From Purpureocillium takamizusanense (lineage: Eukaryota; Ascomycota; Sordariomycetes; Hypocreales; Ophiocordycipitaceae), in NCBI RefSeq assembly GCF_022605165.1, contig NC_063077.1:248001-312000 (forward strand): a stretch of DNA of 64,000 bases. The letters run 5' to 3'. Positions 23,520-35,875 of this stretch are shown piece after piece. The first letter of the stretch is position 1. Every line of letters begins with the position of its first letter. The translations under genes were made by a program, and so were the position numbers. The notes under the pieces are model-generated. The model did no database searches. It had not been told where the DNA came from and saw nothing but the letters and a program-made list of their open reading frames with translations.

Positions 23520-25416
23520 TGGATCACTGCGACTTTCGCCAAGATGAAGTCAATGTTTCCGAGGTATTGGGGGAAGGAGCGGTCTTTTAAAGCCGTTTGG
23601 TGAAAGACGAATGGGATGAACAAGTATGGAGGTTGCAAGATTCTTGCCAACTGGGCACTGCGGGCGATGTTGATGTGTGGTCCCCAATGTTTGTTATTAG
23701 TCGCGTTTTCAATCCAAGAGCGCGTGAGTAAGCTTTTTGCGTATCACTAACATTTAAGGAGGTAAACTATACGCAAGTGCTGTACTAAGGGTCCCTGAGC
23801 TATGACATCACATATCGCGATGGGTAAAGTTAGCAAGTGCATAAAAGGGCAAAGTGAACAAAAGCTGTAGTGTCATCATTGGCACAATCAATTAGAAGCT
23901 TATTTCCTAAGACTCGCTCCGTGTCCAATGTAAACAAGGGGCAGCTGCGACGCTGACCCGATGCCCTGGCTAACAAAAATGCAATCGTGTTGGTGCCTGT
24001 TATAATGGGCCTTTGCGCCCGCGAGTCTTAGCCTGGCCACCGCGTCATTGAAAAGCTCACTGGCACCCCCCGGCTTGTCGTGCAACGGGTAACGTCTGGC
24101 CTGAACGGCTATTGCAGTGGCCATAGAGAAGTCACCATTTTCACTCTGGTTGGTGGGCTCAGTAAGCTCACGGTGACGGGTTTCGTTGGTAACTAACATG
24201 CGCGTGATGACACATTAAGCTATGCCCATGTTCGGCTCGTCGCCCGTTCGGCAGCCCATCGGCGCTGTTGATTCTGCACTCCGAGGGCGTTTCACCCGAC
24301 CAACGACTGCCTGGCAGACCCTGGCTCCTTGTCGGTGAGCCACGGTGCGGACATGCACAGTCCGAAACCCTTGTCCCTACAACAGGATCTGCGTCTGGTG
24401 CAGCCCTTATCACAACCTGGCGTTTACCGTGTCCGGCGCAGCGCCCGCCTGGCAGCGTGAACCGCTGGTCTCTCAGATGTCAACGACCGCAGCTCCATTG
24501 ACAGCTTCGTTGGTTGAACACGGTATTTCGTATCCGACGATAGTCTGATTGTCGCGACGAGATGCTAAAGCCTCGCAAACTCGACTTCTAACATGAGTAA
24601 CGGTGGTAAACGCCAGGCGGCCGACACACGGACGGCCGGTTTGGTAGTTACTACCTGAACAGAGCTGGTTCTGGGTTGGTCCAGGTCCAACGACAACTGC
24701 ACCAAACTGATCAGTTACTCCGTACTGTCGGCGCGGATTGAGAACAGCACCCGGTGACACAGGCCCGATCCAGGTTCTCCCGGCGGGCCGGGGAGGGCCG
24801 GTGTAAGGCCATGTAGCTAAAATGGCATGTTAAATCCTGAGGGCCGCTGGCTGCAATCTGAGGGGGAACTCTTGTAGCGGCATTGTCCCTTTGCTTGGGC
24901 GTTGCCGATTCCCCAATGGGAAGTACGCTTCCACCGTTTGAGCTGCGGTCCCGACGGACGGGACGGTCCGCTAAACCAAGGGGGACACCCCTGGGCTGAG
25001 GTTTCGCAAAGCATGCATCGCGGCCCAAGTTCCTGTCGCTACTATGACCGATGATGTGTTAGTCCATATCGAACCTGCACCCTGCCAGAGGATAATGTGA
25101 AAGGATCATCTCTACTCATTTCCCGTGTGTTTCGCCTGCGTGTTGTTGCAACGCTGTGTTGGCTGCAAGCGCTGTACAACCGCAAACCGTTCAAAGAACC
25201 CCGGCTTTACGTAAAATATTTGGCGAATCCTTGTCGAAATTGCTTCTTCCAAGAGGGAGCCCATCAGGCTGGGACGTGACGCTTCGCCACGAGCAGCAGT
25301 ACAAATAGGCCTGTCTTGGATGGGCATCACATTGGAATGATACATGTGAGCGTGTTGTCCGTCAGTTGGAACACTATCGCTGCTTCTGCCCAGCAGTAGT
25401 GCCTACTTTCACAACA
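23520..25416. other. Intergenic region, no gene seen
   Basis: About 1.9 kb without a convincing gene. Frames at 23900-24199, 24473-24760 and 24711-25028 (minus) are short and have no coherent features. A TACTCCGTA motif lies near 24717. AT-richer sequence at 23690-23900 may hold the metallophosphoesterase promoter. The last 300 bp should be the dynamin promoter. Confidence 0.4.
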
Positions 25417-27669
25417 ATGGCCGCACCAATGAGCAATGGTATTCTCAACGGACTTACCAGCCCCAGTCGTCTCCAGAAGATTGATCAGCTGCGCGAGAAG
25501 AACGTAGGGAAGCATCTGCCACTGCCACAGCTCGTGGTTGTTGGCGATCAAAGCTCCGGTAAATCGTCATTGCTGGAAACGCTTACAGGAATTCCCTTCC
25601 CCCGCGGACAGGAGCTCTGCACTCGATACGCGACGCAAATATCCCACCGTCGCGATGAACTGGAGAGCATCAATATCAGCATCATTCCTGGACCGCAAGC
25701 AACACCGTCAGAAAAGTCTCGACTAGAAGAATATCGGAAGTCCGTAAAGTCAACCACAGATCTTCACGCCCAATTTGAAGCTATTTTAGATGAGGTGAGT
25801 TCTCTATCGACTATTCTGGCTCCCAACTAACCCGGCTTTCACTTCCAGGTCAACATCCACATGGGTGTCAGAACGAGTAAAAACAAACAGGGCGATAAGA
25901 CCTTCAGCGAAGATGTATTGAAAATCGAGAAGTGCGGCCCTGATGAGGATTACCTGACCGTGATCGACGTGCCAGGAATATTTCGAAAGATAACAGAGGG
26001 AATTACGACCGAAAGGGACAAAGAGCTGGTCAGCAACATGGTCAAGGACTATATTCGGGATGACCGAACTGTTATCTTGGCTGTACTGCCGAGCAACGTT
26101 GACGTCACGACACAGGAGATCTTGGCACTTGCGGAAGAGTATGACAAAGAGGGAGAGAGGACTCTGGGAGTCCTTACCAAGCCCGACCTTGTCACGGAAC
26201 ATAGTGCCAAAGCAGTTGTCTGTAACCTGGTGGAAGGAAAACGACACCCACTGAACCTTGGCTACTACGTCGTGAGAAATCGAGGCGGTGATGACAAAGG
26301 TTTCGATGGGTCAAATACGCAGCGCCGAGAGGATTTGTTCAAAGAAGAACCTTGGCGCAGACTACCATCAGATCGGGTTGGAGTTTCTGCCTTGCGTGGA
26401 CGCTTGCAAGAGCTGCTGGGGCACATAACTGACCGGGCATTTCCCACGCTTCGAACAGAAACACGTCAGATGCTTGATGAGACTCGACAAGCGCTAGTTG
26501 AACTCGGCCAGTCTCGCCAGACAGAAAGGGAGCAGCAGCAATATCTTGTCACAATTGCAAGTACATTTCAGAATATGGCTCGAGCTGCTCTGGACGCCGA
26601 CTACTCCGCACATCCAGCCTTGAGAAAGGACGAGCTCCGACTCATCACATCAATCATAAACCTTACGGACAGGTTTAACTGTGATTTTGTCACTTCGTCA
26701 CATACCCGCAGTTTCCAATCTATCAATGTATCTGAGTCCGACCCTGAGTCTGAGGAAGAGGGATCAACTGGAGGTGATGACTCGGATGAAGGTGACGTGG
26801 GCAGCCTGCAACTCGGGCGTTCAGACGGCTATGAATTTCAAGTACCTGATCCGAAAGAGTATCCCGAGCTAGAAAAGATTGTCACCACGGAAAAAAACTC
26901 AGAAAGCCCGGCGGAAGACGTCATGGAATGGATCAAGAACATCTATCGTCGGTCCCGTGGAGCTGAGCTAGGCACATTTGGTCCAGGCCTGCTCTCCAGT
27001 ACTTTTCGCGAGCAGTCCGACAAATGGGCTTCCATGACCCGGACTTATCTCGGCAAAGTCATTTTGATCATTCACGGGTTCATTATGAGGGCATTGGGCG
27101 AAATATGCACAGACAGCAGAGTCCGGGAGGAGCTCATATCAACTATCATGACAGATCTCCTCGCCAGATACAAGGCCGGCATGGATCAAGGCAAGTTCCT
27201 CGTCGACGTGGAAAGGAACAGGAAGCCATATACCCTCAATCCCTATTTTACCACTCATCTCCAAAAATCCCGCAGTCTTCGAGTTACCGAAAACTTTCGA
27301 GCGATGGCTCACGACAAAGACACGGATGTCGGCAAACGTTATGTGGTTGATCTTGACAGTATTCGGTCTTCGGTGAACGACAAGACGAACATGGAACATG
27401 CGAAGGAGGACATACACGACATTCTCGAAGCTTACTACAAGATCGCCCGTGAGCGTTTCGTGGACAACATCTATCAACAAGCCGTAGACCACTGTCTGCT
27501 GTCGGGACCAGCGAGTCCGCTTAGGCTCTTTTCGGAGCAATGGGTGCTAGAATTGGACGAGCATAAGCTCGCGGACATTGCTGGAGAATCACGCTCTATT
27601 AGAGAGAGGAGGGAGAAGTTGAAGAAGAAGGTCCATGATTTAGAGGTCGCTATGGATATATTGCGGTGA
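25417..27669 (+). CDS. Dynamin-superfamily GTPase, Mx-like
   Basis: Exons 25417-25794 and 25849-27669 give 732 aa; the ATG at 25417 lies in ACAACAATGG. GTPase motifs are G1 GDQSSGKSS (about residues 43-51), PRGQELCTRYAT as the switch I region, G3 DVPG (about 166-169), and G4 TKPD (about 236-239). A dynamin middle/stalk domain follows (GNVGVSALRGRLQELLGHI-like region, then AHPALRKDELR), with an acidic insert DPESEEEGSTGGDDSDEGD. A GTPase effector domain closes the protein (DILEAYYKIARERFVDNIYQQAVDHCLL). There is no pleckstrin domain, as in Mx proteins. Fungi have many such genes of unknown role in addition to Vps1 and Dnm1. It should polymerise and act on membranes or similar polymers; a defence role is only suggested by the animal Mx comparison. 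Confidence 0.92.
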
Positions 27670-28152
27670 ATGGATTTTTATCCTGGTGGCTAGAGTGGCG
27701 AAGCAGGTAGTTAAGGTCGACGGGACGCCCGCCGAGCATCCCGACCGACGGTAAACACCTGGCCCTTTTGGGATGGTACAGCCCATCAACAGCACTTGCC
27801 TCAAGTTTCCGCGGCTTTCAAGAATCATTGATTGTGGCTGTTTAGGGGGGTAGGGGTGGGGAAGGGGGGGGGGGGAGACAGTCTTGCCAGTCCCCGGCCC
27901 ATCATAGGCGGCGCTGCCGGGTACGGGAACACGAGACAGACAACACTGGGTTGCGGGTCATCCCCGCCCTCCGACTCCGGGGCTCCTCTTGGAGGTTTGG
28001 GGCTCGGGCGTCCGGCATGGATGGGGCTTCTTCGCATCCGCCGGCAGGCAACCAGCCACCGGGACCAGTTTGCTGCTCCCCGTCCCGTCGCGTGGTCGTC
28101 ATCATCATCATCAACGGCTTCAAAACGCTGGCCAGTTCAGTCCGCCTCGGCA
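27670..28152. promoter_or_regulatory. Upstream region of the second regulator
   Basis: G-rich tracts (a G-run near 27866-27877) and CT-rich leader sequence precede the regulator. The frame is open from 27832, but the sequence between 27832 and 28152 codes a low-complexity Gly/Arg/Ser stretch not typical of regulator N-termini. No gene is seen. Confidence 0.35.
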
Positions 28153-30424
28153 ATGGACTTTCCCAACAGCGCCCCGACAGCATCCCCCCTCGCGGAACAG
28201 GGCACCGAGACCGCAGCGGGGACGCGTCGGTATCGGTCCAAGTCTCAGCGCCCCTGCGACCTGTGCCGCGCCCGCAAGGTCCTGTGTAACATCCCAGATC
28301 CCGCAAGGCCGTGCCAGCTCTGTCACCGGACGAAGCGGCCATGTACTTTTGTCGCTGTGACGAGCAAGAAGCAGAGGACGGGGTCGGCTTCGATCAGCGC
28401 CGCCAACGTCTACGATGGTATCGTTCCCGCATCCGCAGAGGTGCGCCCGGCGCTCGAGCCGCTGGCGGCTTCGCAGTTGACCGAGAGCGAGTCGCCGGAG
28501 GAGACGCTGTCATCGGCGACAGACGCGCATCCGTTCGCCAAGTTCCTCTTCGACCCCAGCTGGTCCGCGGCGGCAGAGCCAACCGCTGATGCCTCCGACA
28601 TTGGCCCCCCTGCCAGTGATGACCCCGACAGCGTGTTCAACATTCTGCAGGACACGGAGCTCTCGCAGCTATGGCCGATGAACAGTCCCGGATTCGCAAC
28701 GACGGGATTGCCAACTGCATCTCGCCTTAGCCCCCAAAATGGCAACGGGTTTCTGTCACCAGGTCTTGGTGCATCCATGGACCGGAGGCCGGATTGCTCC
28801 TCCGCCTTCATCGGGTTCTCAAACGAGTCGGACCCTTTCGCTCTCGAGCATTTCCCCTACAACAGCGTGGATGAAGTTGACTTCTTCATGGTCACTTATC
28901 GCAGGCCCTCCCGGCTTCTCGCCAACACTGGCCATCCACCCGTCCATATCCTCCAGAGCAAGCTGCAGTCGACATGTCAAGGACGGGCGCTCATCGAAGG
29001 GTCCGTGTCAATTGGCAATGAACGGGAAAGACTCGAGAAGCTCGTCGACGCCGACACTGGCGTGTCTCTTGTGAATCTGTACGTTGGACCAACTCTCTTG
29101 TCGTGAACTATGCCTGACTTGCGCCCAGATATCTGCGCTTCGTGTTCCAGACGTTACCAATACTCTCAAGGTCACTTATTGAGAACGACATATCGCGCTT
29201 TGTCAGATCAGCATCGCCGGGACTGCTTGCGGGTATCTACGCGCTGGCTCTGCCCTTCACGTCATGGGACGAACGCCTTTGCATGAACAACGCCTACTCG
29301 AAGCCGAGTTCGGACGCCCTGTGGCAAGTTGCATACACGTCCTGGCAAAAAGAGCTACACGCGCCGCATCTCTCGACTGTACAAACTTGTCTGCTCCTGC
29401 TGAATCACGCGACGTTCGATCCGGTCGCTGTCGAAAGTCCTTTCGCTTGGTCCCTAGCTGCGTCGATGACGGCCGTGGCGCAGTCGCTGGGACTGCACCT
29501 GGATCCAACAGACTGGAAACTACCGGCGAGTGAGGTCAGGCTACGGAGAAGACTCTGGTGGGCGGTTGTCGTGGAGCACAGCTGGCGCGCCATCACGCAT
29601 GGGCAGTCCTCGATGCTGCACGATGATGAGTGGAACGTGACGCCGCTCACAGCGGATGATTTTATCATGGACATACCTTCTGACACGACACAGTCTCAGC
29701 CGGACCACTTCTTGCAGCTGTGCCGGTTGACGCAAATTGTCAATAGTATACGCAGCCAATTCTTGTAAGTCACGCTGCTGCAACCACGAAGCTGCGGCTT
29801 CCCTTGCTGACACAATCGCCAACTGATAGTTCTCTCCGTGCCGTCTCACAGCCGCAATCGCTCGACGTGGTCCTCGAGCAGGCCAAGTGGTCGCGCCAGC
29901 AGCTTCACGAGTGGCTGGAGGACCTGCCAGAGTGTCTTCGCATGGGGACGCAGCAAGACGACCAGGACAACGAATCACCACAGAGCCAAGGTTCCCTACA
30001 CTTGGCATACTTTACAGGGCAGGTTCTGCTTCTCCGCGCGCTGCTTAGACCAATCGTCAGCAAGGAGACCGACCCGAAGAATACATCGTCGGCCGCCGCG
30101 TCCATGGTGTTGCAGGCATCGCGTGCCCTGATGCAGACCTTGATTGACTTTGTCCGAGGACTCGATGTGAGGCACAAGTCGGGGTTCTGGCCGGCCTACA
30201 ACAGACACTGCTTCTGCTACCCGGGTCTGTTCTGCTACATGCTGTGTCTGCAGCCCGTGGAGCCGCATATGGTTGCCGCAGACCGGCGCCTGCTGGTGAG
30301 GTGGAGGAACGTGCTACGGACAAGAGTGCAGTCGTGGCAACTGCTACGATTTGCTATTGTCAAGGTGGACGCGCTCTTTTGGAAGAAGCTCGACAATTTG
30401 ATTGAGCCGCCCAACACTTGCTGA
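28153..30424 (+). CDS. Zn2Cys6 fungal transcription factor (second)
   Basis: Exons 28153-29078, 29129-29764 and 29830-30424 give 718 aa. The Zn2Cys6 cluster spans about residues 35-64 (CDLCRARKVLC...CQLCHRTKRPC). An acidic, Ser/Pro-rich region follows and contains FDPSW and ESDPFALEHFPY. The fungal middle-homology domain starts near the first splice junction (YLRFVFQTLPILSR) and includes GIYALALPF, TVQTCLLLLNH, SLGLHLDPTDWKLP, EVRLRRRLWWAVVVEHSW and FIMDIP. The layout resembles the TamA/Dal81 type of nitrogen-metabolism co-regulators, which I note as a likeness only. It is convergent with the amino-acid permease (50 bp between stops). The alternative ATG at 27832 would add 107 low-complexity residues. 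Confidence 0.92.
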
Positions 30425-30474
30425 GATTCATTCGTGTATTGGGACGAGTACGAGAGGCCCCCCGACCGATGACC

Positions 30475-32283
30475 TCAAAGATGCTTGACGGCCTTTTTGC
30501 GATAGCGCACCACCTCCACGCCCTCTTCGTCGAAAGTCCTCTCAGACACAATTTTGTACCCGCCAAAGTACGGCAGGATTCTCGTCCAAAAGGTCCAGTA
30601 CACGCCGCCGAGCAACAGCACGCCGACGCCGACGACGGGGAAGACGTAGTAGGGGTAGCCATCCGCGGTCCAGCTGCCCTCTGGAGGGATGAATGGGACA
30701 ATGGCTAGGAAGACGTTGGAGAGGAAATAGACGATGGATATCGGGAGGAACGTGTGCCAGGGCGAGCTCCATTCCTCCGACTTTTTGTACTGTAGCCACA
30801 CGAGGCCGGCGGTGACGAATGCATTGATCCACGCACCCGGGTAGGTGTACCTGTATCTGGTCAGCGCTTTGACGGAAATAATGCCGTAGAGGCTCGAGGG
30901 CTCGTACAGGTTGACGATGAACGTGTATGCCGGGCCAGCGGGCGGCGCGACGAGGATGATGACGGTCACAAGCCAATGTAGGAATAGCTTCACGATACGT
31001 ATTAGCCCTGCGTCCACGTCCAGGAATTAAGAGCAATCATACAGAAGCGGCGGGTGCATTGAATGGCTTGTTTGATGCCCAGAACTTGCTGAATGGCAAT
31101 AGGCCCTCCTTGGCCAGCTCTTGGTTCAGGCGCGCATGCGCAAAGCTCACTGCCAGAACGTTGCCGATGTTGCTGAGCGCCACAAACACCGGCAGGCTTC
31201 GCGCCCCGGCGCTGTCGCCAAACACGTTGCGGAAGAAGATGCCCGCAACGAGCACTTCCGACTTGGCCAACTCCGACTTGGGGATCGCGGCAAAGTAGGC
31301 CACGTTGGCGAGGATGTAAAGGATGGTGACACCGCCGACAGCGAGCGGCGCCGCGATGGCGAGCGTCTTGCGCGGGTGCTTCAGCTCGCTTACGACGTAG
31401 TTGGCGTTCTCCCAGCCCTTGTAGCTGTAGACGACGTTGAGCAGGGCGTTGGAGTAGGCGTAGGCGCCGCCGCCACCGTAGCCGTCCCCGGACTCGATGC
31501 GGAATGCGTCGTCGAAGTTGTGCGGGTCGTCAACGAGGCGGCGGCCGGCGAGGGCGGCGAACCCCGAGAAGACGATGAACAAGAGGACGACGACTTTGAA
31601 GACGCCGAGCACGTTGAAGAGTCGGATTCCCCATTTGGGCAGCGTGCTGTGCAGCACGATGGCAAACGTAACTCCAGCGATGCCGATGCCGCGGGCCTGC
31701 CATCCGTCAGGCGCCTCGCTGCCGGACGCGTACAGGATGTAGCGGCCAAAGGCAAGCGCATTGCCAGACGAGAAACCAAGGAGGATCATTTGTGATGCCA
31801 GGACACAGGTCGCAAGGTAGCGTGGTCGGCGGTAGACTCGCTCGAGGTAGTTCTTCTCGCCGCCGGACCGTGGGATAGCCAAGCCGAACTCAAGAAAGAC
31901 GCTGAGGCCGAAGAAGGTCAGGAGGCCGCCGACAAGCCACAAGATGAAGCTGAGGCCGACGGAGCCAGTCGCAGCGAAGATACCAGACGGCGTCGAGAAG
32001 ACTGCCCAAAAGCCATCATGATCAGAAAGTTGCCCCTGCGCGTGTATGAAAAGTTCAGGCAGTTTGGCTTACTTCCGGTGCCAATCATCTTATTCAGGAT
32101 CAGGAAGACGGCGCCCGTGATGCCAATCTTCCTGTCCTCCGAGTAGGCAAATACCTGGCCCTCGGTACTGGAGACGTCATCGTCGTGGTTGTAGCCGTTA
32201 TCGCGGTCGCTAGGACCAGATAGATCGTCGCCCGCTTTGCCGTCTCCTTTGGCGTGATGCTTTTCATGATGTTGGTCCGCCAT
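30475..32283 (-). CDS. LAT-type amino-acid permease (APC superfamily)
   Basis: Exons 32073-32283, 31043-32001 and 30475-30987 give 560 aa. The second intron uses the acceptor TCGTGAAG; this gives the continuous junction NAPAASLFLHWLV. The polar N-terminus (MADQHHEKHHAKGDG) is followed by the APC signature KMIGTGIFSTPSGIF in TM1. About 12 membrane segments follow, with VVYSYKGWENANYVVSELKHP and ALSNIGNVLAVSF as family markers. The C-terminus is cytosolic and basic (YRKKAVKHL). The protein resembles the methionine-permease / LAT group (Mup1-like), which imports neutral amino acids at the plasma membrane. The next gene upstream is a sugar transporter. Substrate is not fixed by sequence. Confidence 0.92.
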
Positions 32284-33358
32284 GGCGATGGCCTGCGTCA
32301 GCGCCCATGCGACGAACAAACTGCGACAAAACACACCAACAATGCGAGACACGCCATACACGAGAAACAGGTCAGAGACGTCGTATTATGCTTCATATTA
32401 AGGTGGTCCAAAGGCGGCCGCCCAGCTTGGCTGACCTGGATGACAGGGGCTGTCTTGCGCAATCGAGCATCAGACTGGCGCAAACCCGGGGCCATCTTGG
32501 CGCGGGCCACCTTGGGACTAGGGAGGATGCGAGCCCAGCGATGCCCAGTCCCGTGGCATGAGCTCATCGAGGAACGATTTGCGTGATGATCGATCAGGCA
32601 CGCCATTCGGCGCAACCCTCAATTCTGCCAAGGAAAGCTTCCAGAACTCGCTAGCGGGCGGGCAAGACGGGGTCGTGAGATTTGATGCCCGCGATCCAAC
32701 GAGACCAATCATGATCATTGATCCTGAGACTTGGCTATCATTGCCAAGGCTGTCATCCTATGGCAATGTCCTGGGAGAGCATGTGACTGGTATCAAGGAC
32801 AGATGAGAGCCCATGTTTACACATGTTTGGCTGCGGAGAGTCGTTGTTCAATGCCTTCACGATTTATGCCATCATGTTGCTGAGCTTACATGGATGTCGC
32901 CAGGTCCACCCTCCCATAATGACAAACGCCATAGGCACTAATCACGGAGCTCGCCAGATACCGTTAGAAGTGCACAGCAAGTGAATCCTACAGCACCACA
33001 CCACTTGCTACTCGGATAAAATTTACGACGTGGTTCGTATCCCGGCTTGAGCGGATGACGAGTTTGCTGAGCTGGGGCGAACATCATGTCTGGTGGCCTT
33101 GAGCGATGATAGCAGAGACACTACGTTAACTGAGTAGGAGCACTAAATAAAAAGGTATCAATTCGCAGCGATATATCACTAACTTCAAGGAATATCTGGA
33201 GTACGATGACCATTTCAGAGCGAGGCTCACTAAAGAAGACATCGCTAGTTGAGGTCCTGATTGCTTGAAAAACACCTGGCCCTCCTCCGATCGCAGACTG
33301 CGCTATCTCAGAACAGAACCTAGTCTGCAGCGACCCATCGCCATATTCCAAAGGTATT
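32284..33358. other. Intergenic region
   Basis: About 1.1 kb. The first part is the permease promoter, with GC-rich sequence to about 32700, and the rest is less structured. No coherent reading frame is seen on either strand. Confidence 0.4.
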
Positions 33359-35875
33359 TCAAGCGTCCTTTACTTCGTCGACCCTCTCGGCCTTCTCGAT
33401 GATGGGAGGAGGGCGGGGGATCTTCTGAAAGAAGACGTATCGCTTGATGAACCACGGCAGCCACACAGTAGCCTCGTAGTGGATAAACTTCTTTGTTGGA
33501 ACCGAAAAGACCTCTGTGAGTGATGTCAGCGAAGGCGTTCTGCCCAAGGAAGACAGCAGGGCGGGGTACTGACGGTCTAGTTCTTCCAGTGTAAGCTGCT
33601 TCGTTTCGCGAACGAAGCAGAATATCATGACCCACGCTACCAGGTTCAGCCCCGCATAGAAACCGACTGCATTCAAGGTCAGCAAGGCTCGTTCAACTTA
33701 AGGAGAAGGCGCGGGGCCAATCGCAAGTATAACTTACAGGCGCCGGTTGAAGTCATGACCGTCTTCATTCGAGGAAAGGTTAGGCCGAGGATGCCGGCTG
33801 AAACGTGTGTCAGTTTAGCTGCCGAGTTCCACAATGGTCTTGTTGCGCGAGTCACTCACCAAATGTGTTGTTGATGCACACAGCCCAGGCCATGCCTTGC
33901 TCACGCTGAATGGTGGGGAAGACCTCGGCGGAGTACTGGAATGCCACAGGGCCCTCGCCCAACGAGTAGCAGATGGTGAACAGGTAGACGAACCTAGCAT
34001 ATTGTCAGCCACCAGTGCCACCTGGGATGCGACGGAGGGGTTACTCACAGCACTACGGGGCCGATTCGGGCGCCACGAGACCGGAAGTCCCCAGCAGGGT
34101 TTTGGTCCTCGGCTTGCGGAGCAATGTGATATGCTCCGTTGGGGAGCAACGAAAGTCCAGCGGCGAGGAGGAAGATGCACATCAGAGGGAATGTCTAGTT
34201 TCGGTCAGCCTTGGGAAATTGCTCGCCGCGGACATGCAAGGCTGGCGTACGATCATGGTCAAGGTTCTGCGGCCCTTGGTGTCAATGAGAAAGAGGGTCG
34301 GGATGGTCGAGACGACTTGGACGGCTCCGTATCCCAGCGAGGCGTACAGAGCTTCGGTGGCGGTGTAACCCACGCTCTCAAAAATGGACGAGCTGTAAAA
34401 GGAAATGACTTGAGAGAGACGGCGCATGTTAGTTTTCGTCGGTCGCTGTCAGGTATGGGGGGATGGGGGATCAGGGGCCGGCTCACTATTGATGCCGCAC
34501 ATTTGCTGCGCAATCATGACGGTCGAGGCGCCATAGTTGGCTCGCCTGATTCGGGGCACGGCAAAGCAGTCCCACAGGCGGCTGAAGTACCCGGAGCCAC
34601 GAGTCTCCTTCTTCTCCTCCTCGAAGATGATGTACGAGTAGTAAAAGTCTCGGGCGGCGATGATGGGGTTGGCCCGCAGACGCAGCATGGAGCGGAAGCC
34701 TTCAGCGTGCCGGTTGTGCTTCATGAGCCAGCGCGGGGACTCTGGGCAGAAGAAGATGCCAATCATGAGGATGAATGACGGGATAAAGGCCGAGCCGAAT
34801 TGAAGGCGCCAGGCAATGTCACCCGTGTCCTTGACGATGACATTGGCGGCGAAACCTAGGAAGATGCCTGTGCATGACGGTCAGCACGGGAGTTCTCCTC
34901 CCACGACTTTCGCGGCGCGACGGGCGCGACGCATGAAGATAGGCGGGTGGCTGCTTACCAGCGACGACCCAAAGCTGCCAGAACATGACCAGGGCGCCTC
35001 GGGTTCTGTGTGGCGCCATCTCGGCCGAGTAAATCGGTACGGTGGCGTTCTTGGCGCCGATGCCGATACCCATGACGAATCGTGCGGCAAACAGCCCCTG
35101 CCACGACTGGGCGAATGCCGAACCGATTGGGGTGGCCGTCAGACAGGCGGCCGTGATGAAAATCTCACCTCGTCGTCCGAAGTAGTGGTTGAGCGGATCG
35201 ACGATGAAGGCGCCGCTGGCGATGATGCGTGAGCAAGCGGCTCTGTGGGAAAGAGGAAGGGGGGGGGGGCGTTGCAAGCTTACATGAGGCCGGCTGTGAG
35301 AAAGATGATGGAGTTGACCAAGCCGACAATCCACTCGTCACGGCCCTGTCCAGCGATGCCAAACTCTTGAGGGAACGACAAGTTGGCGCCGTTGGCTCCC
35401 GTCTGGTCCCATCCCTGGGTCGCGGCTCCGATCGCACAGAGGCCAATCGAGTACCAAAGCATCTTGGGGCCGTGCCATTTATGGTCCCTCTCGTAGACGA
35501 GAGCGTTCTGTTCCTCGTCGCTGAGCACGGAGAGCATTTCGAACCTCTCCGGGTCACGCGCCACTAGGGAGGCCCAGCCGAAGAGCTCGGCGTGCTCCGG
35601 CATGCCATGCGACTCGGCGAACGCCTTGGCATTGCGAACGGTATCTTCCTCCGAGGTGCGCTGCGGAATAGGAATAAGGATGATGAGCTTTCTGTCTTGT
35701 GTGGAAATGCAGGTCTAAGGAAGGTCGGACCAACCTTTAGGGGGTTCTCGATGATGTTGAGAGCGACTGACGAGCGCCGTCGAGGCACGGCAGCCGACAA
35801 GGGGCCATCGCCTGGCTGGGCATGCTCGTCGCGGGTCGACTCGGGGACATCACTGGACACTTTTTCCGCCGCCAT
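33359..35875 (-). CDS. MFS sugar/polyol transporter
   Basis: Nine exons (35735-35875, 35284-35660, 34959-35215, 34487-34867, 34251-34408, 34049-34194, 33860-33993, 33738-33797, 33359-33666) total 1962 nt and 653 aa. This is the sugar-porter branch: a long cytosolic N-terminus of about 150 residues, [14 protein letters not shown] in TM1, [47 protein letters not shown], the QQMCGIN motif, [19 protein letters not shown] and [12 protein letters not shown] in place of PETKG. The long N-terminus matches a fungal set often annotated as hexose or myo-inositol transporters. It sits in the plasma membrane and works by proton symport. Acceptor choice for exon 3 (CGCCAG) restores [12 protein letters not shown]. 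The last intron-rich part has a 60-bp exon. Confidence 0.92.
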
